Assembly (NCBI GenBank): GCA_025998675.1 | Contig: AP024673.1 | Span: 2,054,562 to 2,118,561 of the forward strand | DNA: 64,000 nt | Direction: 5' to 3' | Source: Fimbriimonadales bacterium | Lineage (GTDB): Bacteria; Armatimonadota; Fimbriimonadia; Fimbriimonadales; GBS-DC | In this document: piece after piece, positions 55,129 through 63,396 of the stretch | How the letters are laid out: each line of letters begins with the position of its first letter | Position numbering within the stretch: position 1 is the stretch's first letter | Program-made: the position numbers and the translations under genes | The notes under the pieces: generated by a model | Seen by the model: only the letters and a program-made list of their open reading frames with translations | The model's database searches: none | Told to the model about the DNA's origin: nothing

Positions 55129-56406
55129 CTACACCTGCTCCAGCGCCTGCTTGAGGTCCAGCACCAGGTCCTCGGGATGCTCCACGCCCACCGAGAGCCG
55201 AATGAGCGCGTCGGTGATGCCGAACGCCTGCTGGGTCTCGCGCGGCATATCCGCATGCGTCATCGTGGCGGGGTGTTCCGCCAGCGACTCGGTGCTGCCT
55301 AAGCTCACGGCGAGCTTGATGAGCTTGAGCGCGTTCAGGAATCGGAACGCCTCCGCCTCACCGCCCACAATCTCGAACGAAATCATCCCGCCGGGCGCGA
55401 GGCACTGCTTGCGATAGAGCGCGAACTGCGGATGCTCCTCCGTGAGGTGTCCCAGATAGTAGACCTTCTGCACTTTCGGGTGGTCGGCGAGGAAGTCGGC
55501 GACATAGCGGGCGTTTTTCATCTGCGCGGTCATGCGCAGTTTGAGCGTCTCCAGACTGCGCAGCAGCAGCCAGCCCGTCCATGGTCCCGCCATCGTGCCC
55601 AGGAAGGTGCGCAGCGCTTTGACGGGCGCGAGCGCGGCGCGAGTGCCCAGACACGCGCCCGCAATCAGGTCGCTGTGCCCGCCGATGTATTTCGTGGCGG
55701 AATACAACGCCAGGTCTGCGCCGTGCTTGAGCGGATGCTGCCAGAGCGGTCCCAGGAAGGTGTTGTCCACCGCCACGATGACCTTGCGTCCGCCGGGGGC
55801 GTACTTGCGCGCCAGCTGGCTGCAGAACTCGATGTCGACGAGCGCGTTGGTGGGGTTGGCGGGCGTCTCGATATAAATCATCGCGAGTCGGTCGCGCAAG
55901 GGGCTATCCGCCAGAATCGCCTCCACCTGCTCGTTCGGCGCGCCTGCTGGGAACGGCACGGCGTGTATCCCGAACTCGTGCAGCACGGCGCGGAACAGAT
56001 GGTCGGTGCCCCCGTAGAGCGGCTCGTTGTGGAAAATCATGTCGCCCGGACGCACATACGCCAGTACGGTGGTGGCAATCGCCGCCATCCCGCTTTCGAA
56101 CACCGCGCCGTCCTCCGCGTCGTCCCACAGACACAGGCGGTCTTCCAGAATCTCCAGGTCGGGGTTATTGATGCGGCTGTAGATGAGACCAGTCTGTTCG
56201 CCGGGCTTCGGTTGGCGCAGTCCATACGCCAACTCAAAAAACGCCTTGCCCTCTTCCGCAGTCTTGAACACGAAGGTCGAGGTCTGGAAGATGGGGCACT
56301 TGATCGCGCCTTCCGACCATTCGGGCTTGTAGCCGTAGCCCATCATCAGGCTCTCAGGATGCAGGGGCGTTCCGTCGATATAGCCTTCGGGTTTGCGTTC
56401 CGTCAT
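55129..56406 (-). CDS. Cystathionine gamma-synthase family PLP enzyme
   Basis: A 425-residue PLP enzyme of the Cys/Met metabolism family (cystathionine gamma-synthase, methionine gamma-lyase, O-acylhomoserine sulfhydrylase). PLP is bound by Lys239 in Y-S-A-T-K-Y-I-G-G-H. Other motifs are F-Q-T-S-T-F, Y-S-R-I-N-N-P, F-E-S-G-M-A-A-I, V-D-N-T-F and S-L-G-S-T-E-S-L. The long N-terminus and L-G-S-T-E-S pattern fit gamma-synthase/gamma-lyase types, but the exact substrate cannot be fixed. A TACACT box lies 20 nt upstream, inside the end of the preceding P-type ATPase gene. Confidence 0.9.
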   Translation of the reverse strand: MTERKPEGYIDGTPLHPESLMMGYGYKPEWSEGAIKCPIFQTSTFVFKTAEEGKAFFELAYGLRQPKPGEQTGLIYSRINNPDLEILEDRLCLWDDAEDGAVFESGMAAIATTVLAYVRPGDMIFHNEPLYGGTDHLFRAVLHEFGIHAVPFPAGAPNEQVEAILADSPLRDRLAMIYIETPANPTNALVDIEFCSQLARKYAPGGRKVIVAVDNTFLGPLWQHPLKHGADLALYSATKYIGGHSDLIAGACLGTRAALAPVKALRTFLGTMAGPWTGWLLLRSLETLKLRMTAQMKNARYVADFLADHPKVQKVYYLGHLTEEHPQFALYRKQCLAPGGMISFEIVGGEAEAFRFLNALKLIKLAVSLGSTESLAEHPATMTHADMPRETQQAFGITDALIRLSVGVEHPEDLVLDLKQALEQV

Positions 56407-56414
56407 CGTCGACC

Positions 56415-58328
56415 TCACTGGGGGATAGTGTACCCGCTGCGGGGGAGTCTGCCTGCGCGCCATGCGTTGGCGATGACCAGCAGCGTGCTGCCCATATCGG
56501 CGACAATCGCCGCCCACAGCGTCGCGTTGCCCGTCAGCGCGAGCGCGATGAAGACCGCCCGCACGGTCAGCACAAAGGCGAGGTTCTGCTGGATGATGCG
56601 CATCGCATGGCGGGCGGCGGCAATCAGATGCGGGATTCGGCGCAGGTCGTGCGTCATGAGCGCAATATCGGCGGTTTCCAGCGCGAGGTCAGCGCCCCGT
56701 TCGGCGAAGCTGATTCCGACATCCGCGCTGGCGAGCGCGGGCGCGTCGTTCACGCCGTCGCCCGCCATCCCGACCGCCCCGTGCCGCTGGCGGAGCCTGT
56801 CCACCACCTGCGCCTTCTCGTGGGGCAGCAGCTCCGCGTAGCGTTCCTGCACGCCTGTGCGCTGGGCGACGGCGTCGGCGGTCGCCTGCGTGTCGCCTGT
56901 CAGCAGGGCGGTCTGCACCCCCAGCGCGTGCAGCTGGGCGATTGCTTCCGCCGCGTCGGGGCGCACCGTGTCGCTGAGCGCGAACACTGCGCGCGGCTGA
57001 TGGTCAAACAACACCACAGGCGTCTGTCCCTGCGACTCCAGACTCTCCAGCAACGCCTCCAGCGACTTGGAGCAGGCGTTGTGCTGTTCCACAAAGCGAT
57101 GGTTGCCCATCCGATAGGGCTTGCCGTCCACGACGCCCATCACGCCCAGCCCGGGCGACGCCTCGAACGCCTCCAGCGGCGACGCGTGCACGCCCTGCCG
57201 CTCGCAGTAGGCGCGAATTGCCTGCGCAATCGGATGCTCCGAATGGCTGGCGAGACTGCACGCAATCGTCAGGTGTTCGTCGAGGGGGCGCCTGTCGAGG
57301 CTCTGCGCCGATTCCACGCGCAGGTTGCCGTGCGTGAGTGTGCCCGTCTTGTCGAACGCGACGGCGCGCAGGCGCGCGGCTTGCTCCAGCGCCGCCGCGC
57401 CCTTGACCACCACGCCCTGCCGTGCGAGACCCGTCAGCGCGCACAGCAGCGTCACGGGAATGCTGATGACCAGCGCGCAGGGGCAGCCCAGCACCAGGAA
57501 CACCAGCCCGCGATAGAGCCACTCGCTCAGCGGCGCGCCCGTCAGCAGCGGGGGCAGCAGCGCGACGCCCGTCGCCAGCGTTAGCATCAGCGGGGTATAC
57601 ACCTGCGCGAATCGGTCAATCAGGCGGTCTACCTGTGCGCGACGCGCCTGCGCCTGCGCCACGACCCGCGCGATGTGCGCTGCGAGCGTGCCCTCCGCCG
57701 TCGTGCTGGCTTCCACCTCCAGCGAGCCGTGCAGGTTCAGCGAGCCTGCATAGACCATATCGCCTGCGCCCTTCTCGACGGGCAGGCTTTCGCCCGTGAT
57801 GGGCGACTGGTCTACCGCCGACGCGCCTGCCCGCACGACGCCATCGATGGGCACGCGCTCGCCGGGCTTGATGCGCACGCGCTGCCCGACGCGAATCTGC
57901 GCGACAGGCACGACCTGCCATGCGCCGTCGGGAGACTGGACCGTCGCTTCCGCGGGGGCAATCGTCAGTGCGGCGCGCAGGCTCCGTTCCGAGCGTTCGG
58001 CGGCGCGCTGTTCCAGCAGTTCCGCCAGCGCGTAGAGCGTCAGCACGACCGCCGCCTCGCCCCACTTGCCCAGCGCAAGCGCGCCCGCGCTCGCCAGCGT
58101 CATCAGCAGATAAATGTTCGGGTGCAGGCGCAGCAGCGCACGCAGCCCCTGCCACAGAACCCCACGCCCCGCCAGCAGAATCGCCGCGCCCGCCAGCGCC
58201 ATCGGCGGCATGCCCTCCAGACCCAGCCACTCCGCGACTTCCGCCCCGAACGCCAGCGCCAACCCCGCGCCTATCGTCCAATACTGCCGCCGCGACGCGC
58301 CACACGCGCACGCACACGCCTGCCCCAT
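56415..58328 (-). CDS. Heavy-metal P1B-type ATPase (Zn/Cd/Pb exporter type)
   Basis: A 637-residue metal-exporting P-type ATPase in the cytoplasmic membrane. The transmembrane metal site is G-C-P-C-A-L-V. The phosphorylation motif D-K-T-G-T contains Asp326. S-E-H-P-I-A is the HP locus, and T-G-D and G-D-G-V-N-D-A-P complete the ATP-binding part. A-D-M-G-S-T-L-L-V near the end is typical of ZntA/CadA proteins. The usual heavy-metal-associated domain is replaced by a short Cys-rich start (M-G-Q-A-C-A-C-A-C-G). Confidence 0.93.
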   Translation of the reverse strand: MGQACACACGASRRQYWTIGAGLALAFGAEVAEWLGLEGMPPMALAGAAILLAGRGVLWQGLRALLRLHPNIYLLMTLASAGALALGKWGEAAVVLTLYALAELLEQRAAERSERSLRAALTIAPAEATVQSPDGAWQVVPVAQIRVGQRVRIKPGERVPIDGVVRAGASAVDQSPITGESLPVEKGAGDMVYAGSLNLHGSLEVEASTTAEGTLAAHIARVVAQAQARRAQVDRLIDRFAQVYTPLMLTLATGVALLPPLLTGAPLSEWLYRGLVFLVLGCPCALVISIPVTLLCALTGLARQGVVVKGAAALEQAARLRAVAFDKTGTLTHGNLRVESAQSLDRRPLDEHLTIACSLASHSEHPIAQAIRAYCERQGVHASPLEAFEASPGLGVMGVVDGKPYRMGNHRFVEQHNACSKSLEALLESLESQGQTPVVLFDHQPRAVFALSDTVRPDAAEAIAQLHALGVQTALLTGDTQATADAVAQRTGVQERYAELLPHEKAQVVDRLRQRHGAVGMAGDGVNDAPALASADVGISFAERGADLALETADIALMTHDLRRIPHLIAAARHAMRIIQQNLAFVLTVRAVFIALALTGNATLWAAIVADMGSTLLVIANAWRAGRLPRSGYTIPQ

Positions 58329-58334
58329 AGGGGG

Positions 58335-58340
58335 ATTATA
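58335..58340 (-). promoter_or_regulatory. -10 element 6 nt from the ATPase start
   Basis: A perfect TATAAT preceded by GG on the minus strand, 6 nt from the ATG at 58328, with only C-rich bases between. Confidence 0.55.
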
Positions 58341-58394
58341 CCACCTCAAAGAACAACGGCAGGAACCCTGCGCCGCCCCTCGAACTACTTCACT

Positions 58395-59717
58395 ATGCGC
58401 AGGCTGGTTGGATACGGGTTATGGTTCCTGCTGTTGACAAGCGTCTGGGGCGACGGGAGCGCGTCTCCCCTCGCGCCGCGCTACGAGGCGTCGACGGAGC
58501 GCCCCGTGCGCACGCGCGGCGTCTACGCCATCCGCAATGTGACTGTTCACCCTGTCGCTGCCCCGCCGATGGAGGGCGCGACGGTACTGATCCGCGACGG
58601 CAAAATCGCCGCCGTCGGCAAAAACCTCGCCATCCCGCGCGGCGCAAGGGTCTACGACGGCAAGGGCAACCACCTCTACCCGGGCTACATCGACGCGCTC
58701 ACCACGCTGGGGCTGACCGAGATTGGCTCCATCGCCGCCACGATTGATACCACCGAGACGGGGCAGTTCAACCCGAACGCCCGCGCCGAAATCGCGCTCA
58801 ACCCCGACTCGGAGCTGATTCCCGTCACGCGCGTGAACGGCACGACCACCGTCGTCGCCGCGCCGACCGGCGGACTGCTGTCGGGCATGGGCTGCGTGAT
58901 GAATCTGGACGGCTGGACATGGGAGGAGATGGTCATCAAGACCCCGATCGGGCTGTTTATGAACTTCCCTGCGCCGTCGGGGGCGGTGAACCAGAGCGCG
59001 GACGCACGCCGTCGCGACTGGGAGAGCCGCATGCGACCCATCAACGAATTCTTTGACGACGCGCGGCGCTATATGCGCGCGCATCAGGCGTCAGGCAAAG
59101 ACGGCGTCCCCGCCCACGAGCGCGACCCGCGCTTCGACGCGATGATGCCCATCCTCGCGGGCGAGCTGCCCCTGTTCGTGCGCGTCAACAGCGCGCTGGG
59201 CATCCAGGCAGCCATCCGCTGGGCGGAAGAGCAGAAAGTGCGGCTGGTGATTGTCGGCGGGAGCGAAGCATGGCGCGTCGCCGACCTGCTGCGCGAGAAG
59301 CAGGTTCCCGTGATTCTGGAGGGCGTCCACAACATGCCCAGCGCGGAGTCGGAGCCCTACGATGAGCCGTTCACTCTGCCCCGACGCCTGCACGAGAAGG
59401 GCGTCCAGTTCTGCATCGCGAGCAACGACGCCAGCAACGCCCGCAACCTGCCCTACCATGTCGCGACCGCCGTCGCGCACGGGCTGCCGCGCGAGGAGGC
59501 GCTGAAAGCCATCACGCTTTACCCCGCGCAGATTCTGGGGCTGGCGCACCGGCTGGGCAGCATCGAAGTCGGCAAGGACGCGAACCTCGTGCTGGTTTCG
59601 GGCGACCCGCTGGACATCCGCAGCGAGGTGATACAGGTCTGGATTGGCGGACGCCCGATTGAGATGACCAGCAAGCACATCCGCTTGTACGAGCGCTACC
59701 GCTCGCGCCCGAAGTGA
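58395..59717 (+). CDS. Secreted amidohydrolase-family protein
   Basis: A 440-residue exported protein with a signal peptide (about 1-19) and an amidohydrolase (metal-dependent TIM-barrel) fold. I-R-D-G-K-I-A-A-V-G-K and L-Y-P-G-Y-I-D-A-L-T are the N-terminal beta-sandwich and the first metal strand. The usual H-x-H after this strand is not seen (D-A-L-T-T-L-G instead), as in many imidazolonepropionase-like periplasmic members. The C-terminal G-S-I-E-V-G-K-D-A-N-L-V-L-V is diagnostic. Catalytic activity is uncertain. It overlaps the convergent esterase gene by 22 nt. Confidence 0.78.
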   Translation: MRRLVGYGLWFLLLTSVWGDGSASPLAPRYEASTERPVRTRGVYAIRNVTVHPVAAPPMEGATVLIRDGKIAAVGKNLAIPRGARVYDGKGNHLYPGYIDALTTLGLTEIGSIAATIDTTETGQFNPNARAEIALNPDSELIPVTRVNGTTTVVAAPTGGLLSGMGCVMNLDGWTWEEMVIKTPIGLFMNFPAPSGAVNQSADARRRDWESRMRPINEFFDDARRYMRAHQASGKDGVPAHERDPRFDAMMPILAGELPLFVRVNSALGIQAAIRWAEEQKVRLVIVGGSEAWRVADLLREKQVPVILEGVHNMPSAESEPYDEPFTLPRRLHEKGVQFCIASNDASNARNLPYHVATAVAHGLPREEALKAITLYPAQILGLAHRLGSIEVGKDANLVLVSGDPLDIRSEVIQVWIGGRPIEMTSKHIRLYERYRSRPK

Positions 59718-60622
59718 AGCCGCGCCCACTCCTGCAGGCGCACGCGCATTTCGGGATGCCAGTCGTGCCCGTGGTCTTCGTAAATCAGCAGTCGCTTGGG
59801 CTGGGGCAGCGCGTCGTAGAGTGAAACGACCACGGGCGCGCGGATGCCGGGGTCTTTCAGCGCGAGGCTCAGCTGCGCAGGCGCGCGCACATACGGCGCA
59901 TGGTTCACCGCGTCGTAATACTGGAGCGTGCGCAGGAGCGCCTCGCGCGAGACGCCCGTTGTCTCCATATAGTCCACAAACTCCCGCAGGGGGTAGCGCC
60001 ACGCGGGTCTGTCGAGCAGGTACTCCCAGTAGCTGAGCGCGGGCAGCTCGGCGACCACGACGCGCGTCAGGGGACACCACGCGCCCAGCATCACCGCCAG
60101 CCCGCCGCCCTGACTAAGCCCCGCCGCCACGAGCGCGCGCGAATCGACCTCCGCCTGCGCCGCCAGCACGCGCATCGCCAGCAGGCTCTCCTGCGCCAGA
60201 CGGCGGTAGATGTAGCTCTGGGGCGATTCGACCCCGCGCGTGAAGTAGCCCAGTTCGGGGCTGTAGGGCACATTCGGCTCCACCGCGTAGCCGTGCAGGT
60301 TGATGGAAAGCGTCGCCATCCCCTCGAAGGCGGTGTTCTCGTTGATGGGCACGGTACTCACGCCGTAGCCGGGCAGGTACAGCACGGCGGGCACGGGAGG
60401 CGCCGCGTCGCGCGGGACAGCGTACCAGCCCTCGCGTCCGCGCCCGTCCAGCCCTGCCCAGCGCAGGCGGTAGACCGTATGCGTGTGCCAGTCGTCGCCG
60501 GGCAGATGCACGCGCTCGAACCGCAGGGGCGCGTCCGAGGCTTCCTGCGCCGCCGCACGCCAGAACGACTCGAAGTCCGCCGGCGGGCGCGGCGTCTTCA
60601 GCGGCACTGCGGGCGTCTCCAT
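59696..60622 (-). CDS. Acetylxylan esterase-like (AXE1) alpha/beta hydrolase
   Basis: A 308-residue alpha/beta hydrolase of the AXE1/cephalosporin-C deacetylase family, which removes acetyl groups from sugars or xylo-oligosaccharides. The nucleophile elbow is G-L-S-Q-G-G-G, with the oxyanion region P-G-Y-G. The acid may lie in L-K-D-P-G-I-R-A-P, and H-G-H-D-W near the C-terminus supplies the His. There is no signal peptide, so it is cytoplasmic. Its end overlaps the amidohydrolase gene on the other strand. Confidence 0.87.
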   Translation of the reverse strand: METPAVPLKTPRPPADFESFWRAAAQEASDAPLRFERVHLPGDDWHTHTVYRLRWAGLDGRGREGWYAVPRDAAPPVPAVLYLPGYGVSTVPINENTAFEGMATLSINLHGYAVEPNVPYSPELGYFTRGVESPQSYIYRRLAQESLLAMRVLAAQAEVDSRALVAAGLSQGGGLAVMLGAWCPLTRVVVAELPALSYWEYLLDRPAWRYPLREFVDYMETTGVSREALLRTLQYYDAVNHAPYVRAPAQLSLALKDPGIRAPVVVSLYDALPQPKRLLIYEDHGHDWHPEMRVRLQEWARLHFGRER

Positions 60623-60625
60623 GCC

Positions 60626-60868
60626 TTACTCAAACACCGACCGCTCCACAGGCTCCACATGCAGCCCCGTGGTGTGCAGCCACGCGGTGGCGCGCTGAAT
60701 CTCCTCGACGGGTCCCTCCAGCGCGACGAACGCCCAGCCCGCGTCCTCGTTGATGTTCGCCTTCAGGATGTTCACCTTCAGGTCGAACTCGCGCCCCAGC
60801 CGCCAGAGCCAGGGAACCTTCACCTGCTCGCGATTCGTGGTCGCAATCGTCATATGCACGGTGGTCAT
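60626..60868 (-). CDS. NIL-domain protein
   Basis: An 80-residue ferredoxin-fold NIL domain (found C-terminal in MetN transporters and in small proteins next to ferredoxins). The pattern is P-W-L-W-R-L-G-R-E-F-D-L-K-V-N-I-L-K-A-N-I with D-A-G-W-A-F-V-A-L-E-G. It is probably a small-molecule or amino-acid sensor. It overlaps the upstream gene by 4 nt (ATGA) and precedes the esterase gene by 3 nt, so all three are one transcription unit. Confidence 0.82.
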   Translation of the reverse strand: MTTVHMTIATTNREQVKVPWLWRLGREFDLKVNILKANINEDAGWAFVALEGPVEEIQRATAWLHTTGLHVEPVERSVFE

Positions 60869-61224
60869 CCCGACTGCTCCTTCTCTGCAAATAGCGCGTC
60901 CATCATCTCGTAGGCGTAGCGCAGGTGCGGGATCACGATGGAGCCGCCGACGATGAGCGCGATATTCATCGCCTCGTGCAGCTCCTCGCGCGTCGCGCCC
61001 TCCTGCACGCACCGATCCAGATGATAAAAAATGCAATCGTTGCAGCGCAGCACCATCGAGCCGACCAGCCCCATCATCTCCTTGTATTTGACGGGGATGG
61101 CGCCGTCGGTGTATGCGCTGGCGTCGAGCGCGAAAAATCGCTGGAACGGCTTGAAGCCGCACCCGAGAATGCGCTCGTTCATCTCCTGCCGATAGAGGCG
61201 GGTCTCCGTTGGCTTGCGTTGCAT
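60865..61224 (-). CDS. Carboxymuconolactone decarboxylase (AhpD-like) family protein
   Basis: A 119-residue CMD/AhpD-fold protein with the redox pattern C-N-D-C-I-F-Y-H-L-D (C-x2-C-x3-H) followed by G-A-T-R-E-E-L-x-E. Such proteins act as small peroxidase partners or decarboxylase-like enzymes; the role here is open. The ATG at 61224 is preferred to the longer frame because a TACACT box (plus-strand AGTGTA at 61233-61238) ends 8 nt before it. It is the first gene of the NIL/esterase unit. Confidence 0.85.
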   Translation of the reverse strand: MQRKPTETRLYRQEMNERILGCGFKPFQRFFALDASAYTDGAIPVKYKEMMGLVGSMVLRCNDCIFYHLDRCVQEGATREELHEAMNIALIVGGSIVIPHLRYAYEMMDALFAEKEQSG

Positions 61225-61232
61225 CGCCCCAG

Positions 61233-61238
61233 AGTGTA
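61233..61238 (-). promoter_or_regulatory. -10 element 8 nt from the CMD start
   Basis: GGTACACT on the minus strand, 8 nt before the ATG at 61224. Confidence 0.45.
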
Positions 61239-61250
61239 CCCGACTCAACA

Positions 61251-61486
61251 AGTAGCGAGCGCATCCTGCGCTTGACTCTGGGCAGGATGCCCAGACAACG
61301 AGCAGCCAGTAAGGGCTGGCTTGGTTTGGGGAGGGAACGGCTTAAGCCATCTGGACTTAGACACACAATTCACGGATGACTTCTCATCACCCCCCTACAG
61401 GAACCTGCGCCCCCTATGCCGAAAAGAGAGACAGTACGCCCGTGCGTTGCATTCCCTGCACGGACGGGTATACTTCGGGTGAAACG
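61251..61486. other. Non-coding gap with hairpins
   Basis: No gene is seen here. CTGGGC-N5-GCCCAG (near 61287-61303) and AGCCAG-N5-GGCTGGCT (near 61317) form small stems, and a GGTATACT box (TATACT at 61469-61474) lies 12 nt before the next ATG. No known riboswitch is recognised. Confidence 0.35.
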
Positions 61487-62077
61487 ATGCGAAACCTACT
61501 ACTGATTGTGGGCTGTGCGCTGGTATTCGGGCTGGGGTGGACGCAGGCGCAGCCGCCAGAGGCGGTGCAGCGCAAACTGACCGCGCTGCGCCAGCTGACC
61601 GAGTTCCGACTGGTGCAGCTCGCCGACGAATACTGGCACGAAGGCTTTCACTACAAAACGATGGCGCTGATGTTCGTGCTGATTGAGTACGACCCGCGCG
61701 ATGTGGAGACCATCGGCTCGCTGGCATGGCTGCTGGACGGCTACGGCGAAACTGCCCGCGCGATTCAGGTCTACCAGCGCGGCATCCGCCTGAACCCCAA
61801 CCGCTACGACCCCTACTACGACCTGGGCTTCGCCTACTTCAACAAGCGGCAATACGAACAGGCGCTGCCCTACCTCGAAAAAGCGGTGCAGTTCGCCAAC
61901 GCGCCCGCCTTCGTGTGGAAAACGCTCGCGCACTGCTACGAACGGCTCGAACGCTACCAGCAGTCGCTGCAGGCATGGGAAAAAGCGAAACAGTTAGACC
62001 CCAGCGACGGCGCCGTCGAGCCGAACATGCGGCGCGTGCGCGAGAAACTGCAGGGACAACGCGCCAACAGCTCATAA
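61487..62077 (+). CDS. TPR-repeat exported protein
   Basis: A 196-residue protein with a signal peptide (about 1-21, G-W-T-Q-A-Q) and three or four TPR repeats from residue ~55 (I-G-S-L-A-W-L-L-D-G-Y-G, Y-D-L-G-F-A-Y-F-N-K, L-A-H-C-Y-E-R-L-E-R-Y). Probably periplasmic. The frame begins earlier, but the signal peptide sets the start at 61487. It stands 19 nt upstream of yggT and probably shares its transcript. Confidence 0.8.
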   Translation: MRNLLLIVGCALVFGLGWTQAQPPEAVQRKLTALRQLTEFRLVQLADEYWHEGFHYKTMALMFVLIEYDPRDVETIGSLAWLLDGYGETARAIQVYQRGIRLNPNRYDPYYDLGFAYFNKRQYEQALPYLEKAVQFANAPAFVWKTLAHCYERLERYQQSLQAWEKAKQLDPSDGAVEPNMRRVREKLQGQRANSS

Positions 62078-62098
62078 CCACAGAAGGGGAGGGAAATG

Positions 62099-62386
62099 AT
62101 GTCGCCGATTGACCTGCTAATCCTGGCGCTGCGTGCGATTGTGATTATCCTCGTGATTAATGTGGTCTTCTCGTGGATTCGTTTCGCGGGCGGGCGCGTG
62201 CCGCGCTACAACCCCGTCGTGCGCTTCATCGACCGCATCAGCGACGCCATCCTCGAACCCATCCGTCAGGTGCAGAACCGCCTGCTGCGCAGCGCAGGCA
62301 TGGGCTACATGCCCATCGACTTCTCGCCCCTGATTGCGATTATCTTCATCCAGTTCCTCATCTACCTGCTGGCGGGGTTTCGATGA
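62099..62386 (+). CDS. YggT family membrane protein
   Basis: A 95-residue YggT/YlmG-type protein with two transmembrane helices, near the N-terminus and at the end, flanking a loop with Y-N-P-V-V-R-F-I-D-R-I-S-D-A-I-L-E-P-I-R, the family hallmark. Roles in cell division or chloroplast-type nucleoid distribution are reported for the family. Of two tandem ATGs, the second (62099) is at better distance from GGGAGG. Its stop overlaps the divIVA start (ATGA). Confidence 0.9.
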   Translation: MSPIDLLILALRAIVIILVINVVFSWIRFAGGRVPRYNPVVRFIDRISDAILEPIRQVQNRLLRSAGMGYMPIDFSPLIAIIFIQFLIYLLAGFR

Positions 62387-62937
62387 ACGAGCCGAGACGA
62401 CTCACGGTGCTGGAGATAGAGACCAAAAAGTTCCGCAGGCGATTGCGGGGCTATGACCCGACGGCGGTGGAGGCGTTTCTGCAGGAGGTCGCCGCGCACT
62501 ACGAGGAGGTGCTGACCGAGAACCATCGCCTGCGCGAGGAGGTCGTCGGGCTGCGCCAGGAAGCGGAACGCTCCCGCGCGATGGAAGACGCGCTCAAGGA
62601 GTCGCTGGTGCTGGCGCAGCGCAGCGCGGACGAAACGCGCAGCAACGCCCATAAGGAGGCGGAACTCATCCTGCAGGAGGCGCGCCTCAAAGCGGAGCAA
62701 CTCGTGCGCGAGGCAGAGACGCGCGCCCAGCGCATCCTCGCCGAGACCGAAACGCTGGAGGCGCGCAAACGCGCGATCGTGATGGAACTGCGCGGGCTGC
62801 TGCTGGCGCACCTGCATGCGCTGGACGGCGCATCCACCGAGCCGCCTCAGACAGTCGCGCTCGCCGAGACCGCCGCGCCCACCGACAACGGCGCGCCCGA
62901 GACCGCGCCCGACGCCAGCGCGTCCCAGAACCCTTAG
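62383..62937 (+). CDS. divIVA: DivIVA-domain protein
   Basis: A 184-residue coiled-coil protein. The N-terminal DivIVA lipid-binding domain shows T-V-L-E-I-E-T-K-K-F-R-R-R-L-R-G-Y-D and V-E-A-F-L-Q-E-V-A. A long Glu/Arg/Ala coiled coil to about residue 145 and a disordered Ala/Pro-rich tail follow. It marks poles or septa and recruits division or growth proteins. The yggT-divIVA order is that of division clusters in many monoderm and related phyla. Its stop codon lies inside the first TTAGC-CAC-GCTAA site. Confidence 0.9.
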   Translation: MNEPRRLTVLEIETKKFRRRLRGYDPTAVEAFLQEVAAHYEEVLTENHRLREEVVGLRQEAERSRAMEDALKESLVLAQRSADETRSNAHKEAELILQEARLKAEQLVREAETRAQRILAETETLEARKRAIVMELRGLLLAHLHALDGASTEPPQTVALAETAAPTDNGAPETAPDASASQNP

Positions 62938-63139
62938 CCACGCTAAACATCTGGCGAACCCCTCGCCAATCCACACCCCACAAACCCAAACCTCAAGCAT
63001 CACTTCAACTTCATACCCCAAAACCCTGAACTCAAACCACCTCAACTCCTTAGCCACGCTAAACTTCTGGCGAACCTCCACACCACTTGAACTTGAATCA
63101 AATATCTACTGACCTTCGCCAACTCGTTAGCCACGCTAA
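62934..63139 (+). repeat. Three TTAGC-CAC-GCTAA dyads in a G-poor region
   Basis: Identical 13-bp dyads stand at 62934-62946, 63050-63062 and 63127-63139. Two are followed by a TCTGGCGAACC block. Copies of TGAACTCAA fill the spaces, and its complement appears at 63284 and 63320. The plus strand from 62950 to 63250 is nearly free of G (C/A-rich). No gene is seen in 62938-63396. Confidence 0.7.
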
Positions 63140-63257
63140 CTATCTGAACTCAACACCCAAAACACACCCAAATAACCTCACACCACACCCCAAAATCTGA
63201 ACTCAAAAACACCCCAAAAACACACCCACACGCCAACCGCCAGAAAACCCAACAAAA

Positions 63258-63313
63258 GTGGCGAACCTCCCCCCAATTCGCACTTGAGTTCAAATCGAGT
63301 CGAGGTTCGCCAC
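63258..63313. repeat. 12-bp inverted repeat around a TTGAGTTCAAAT motif
   Basis: GTGGCGAACCTC (63258-63269) and GAGGTTCGCCAC (63302-63313) are perfect complements, 32 nt apart. The arms contain the GGCGAACC block of the preceding repeats. Confidence 0.6.
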
Positions 63314-63364
63314 GGGCGTTGAGTTCAAATCGGGGGGTCAATTGTTAAGAAGCGCGCGCAGGAC

Positions 63365-63391
63365 TTGACAAAGGGGGGGATGAGGTAGACT
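63365..63391 (+). promoter_or_regulatory. Candidate leader promoter of the CRISPR array
   Basis: TTGACA (63365-63370), 15 nt, then TAGACT (63386-63391) preceded by GG. The expected transcription start falls at the first repeat (63397), which gives the array's direction. Confidence 0.5.
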
Positions 63392-63396
63392 ATACC

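Noticed and set aside
61251-61486. A riboswitch upstream of the TPR-yggT-divIVA genes
   Set aside because: Two small stems are visible, but no conserved aptamer core is recognised, and the promoter box lies downstream of them, so they would not be in the mRNA leader.
62934-63139. DnaA boxes and an oriC in the same region
   Set aside because: TTAGCCACG differs from TTATCCACA at important positions, and no dnaA, dnaN or AT-rich unwinding element is present.
62934-63340. Reading the TTAGCCACGCTAA region as a second CRISPR array
   Set aside because: Intervals between copies differ (116 and 77 bp), the repeated blocks are short and shuffled, and there are no spacers of constant length.
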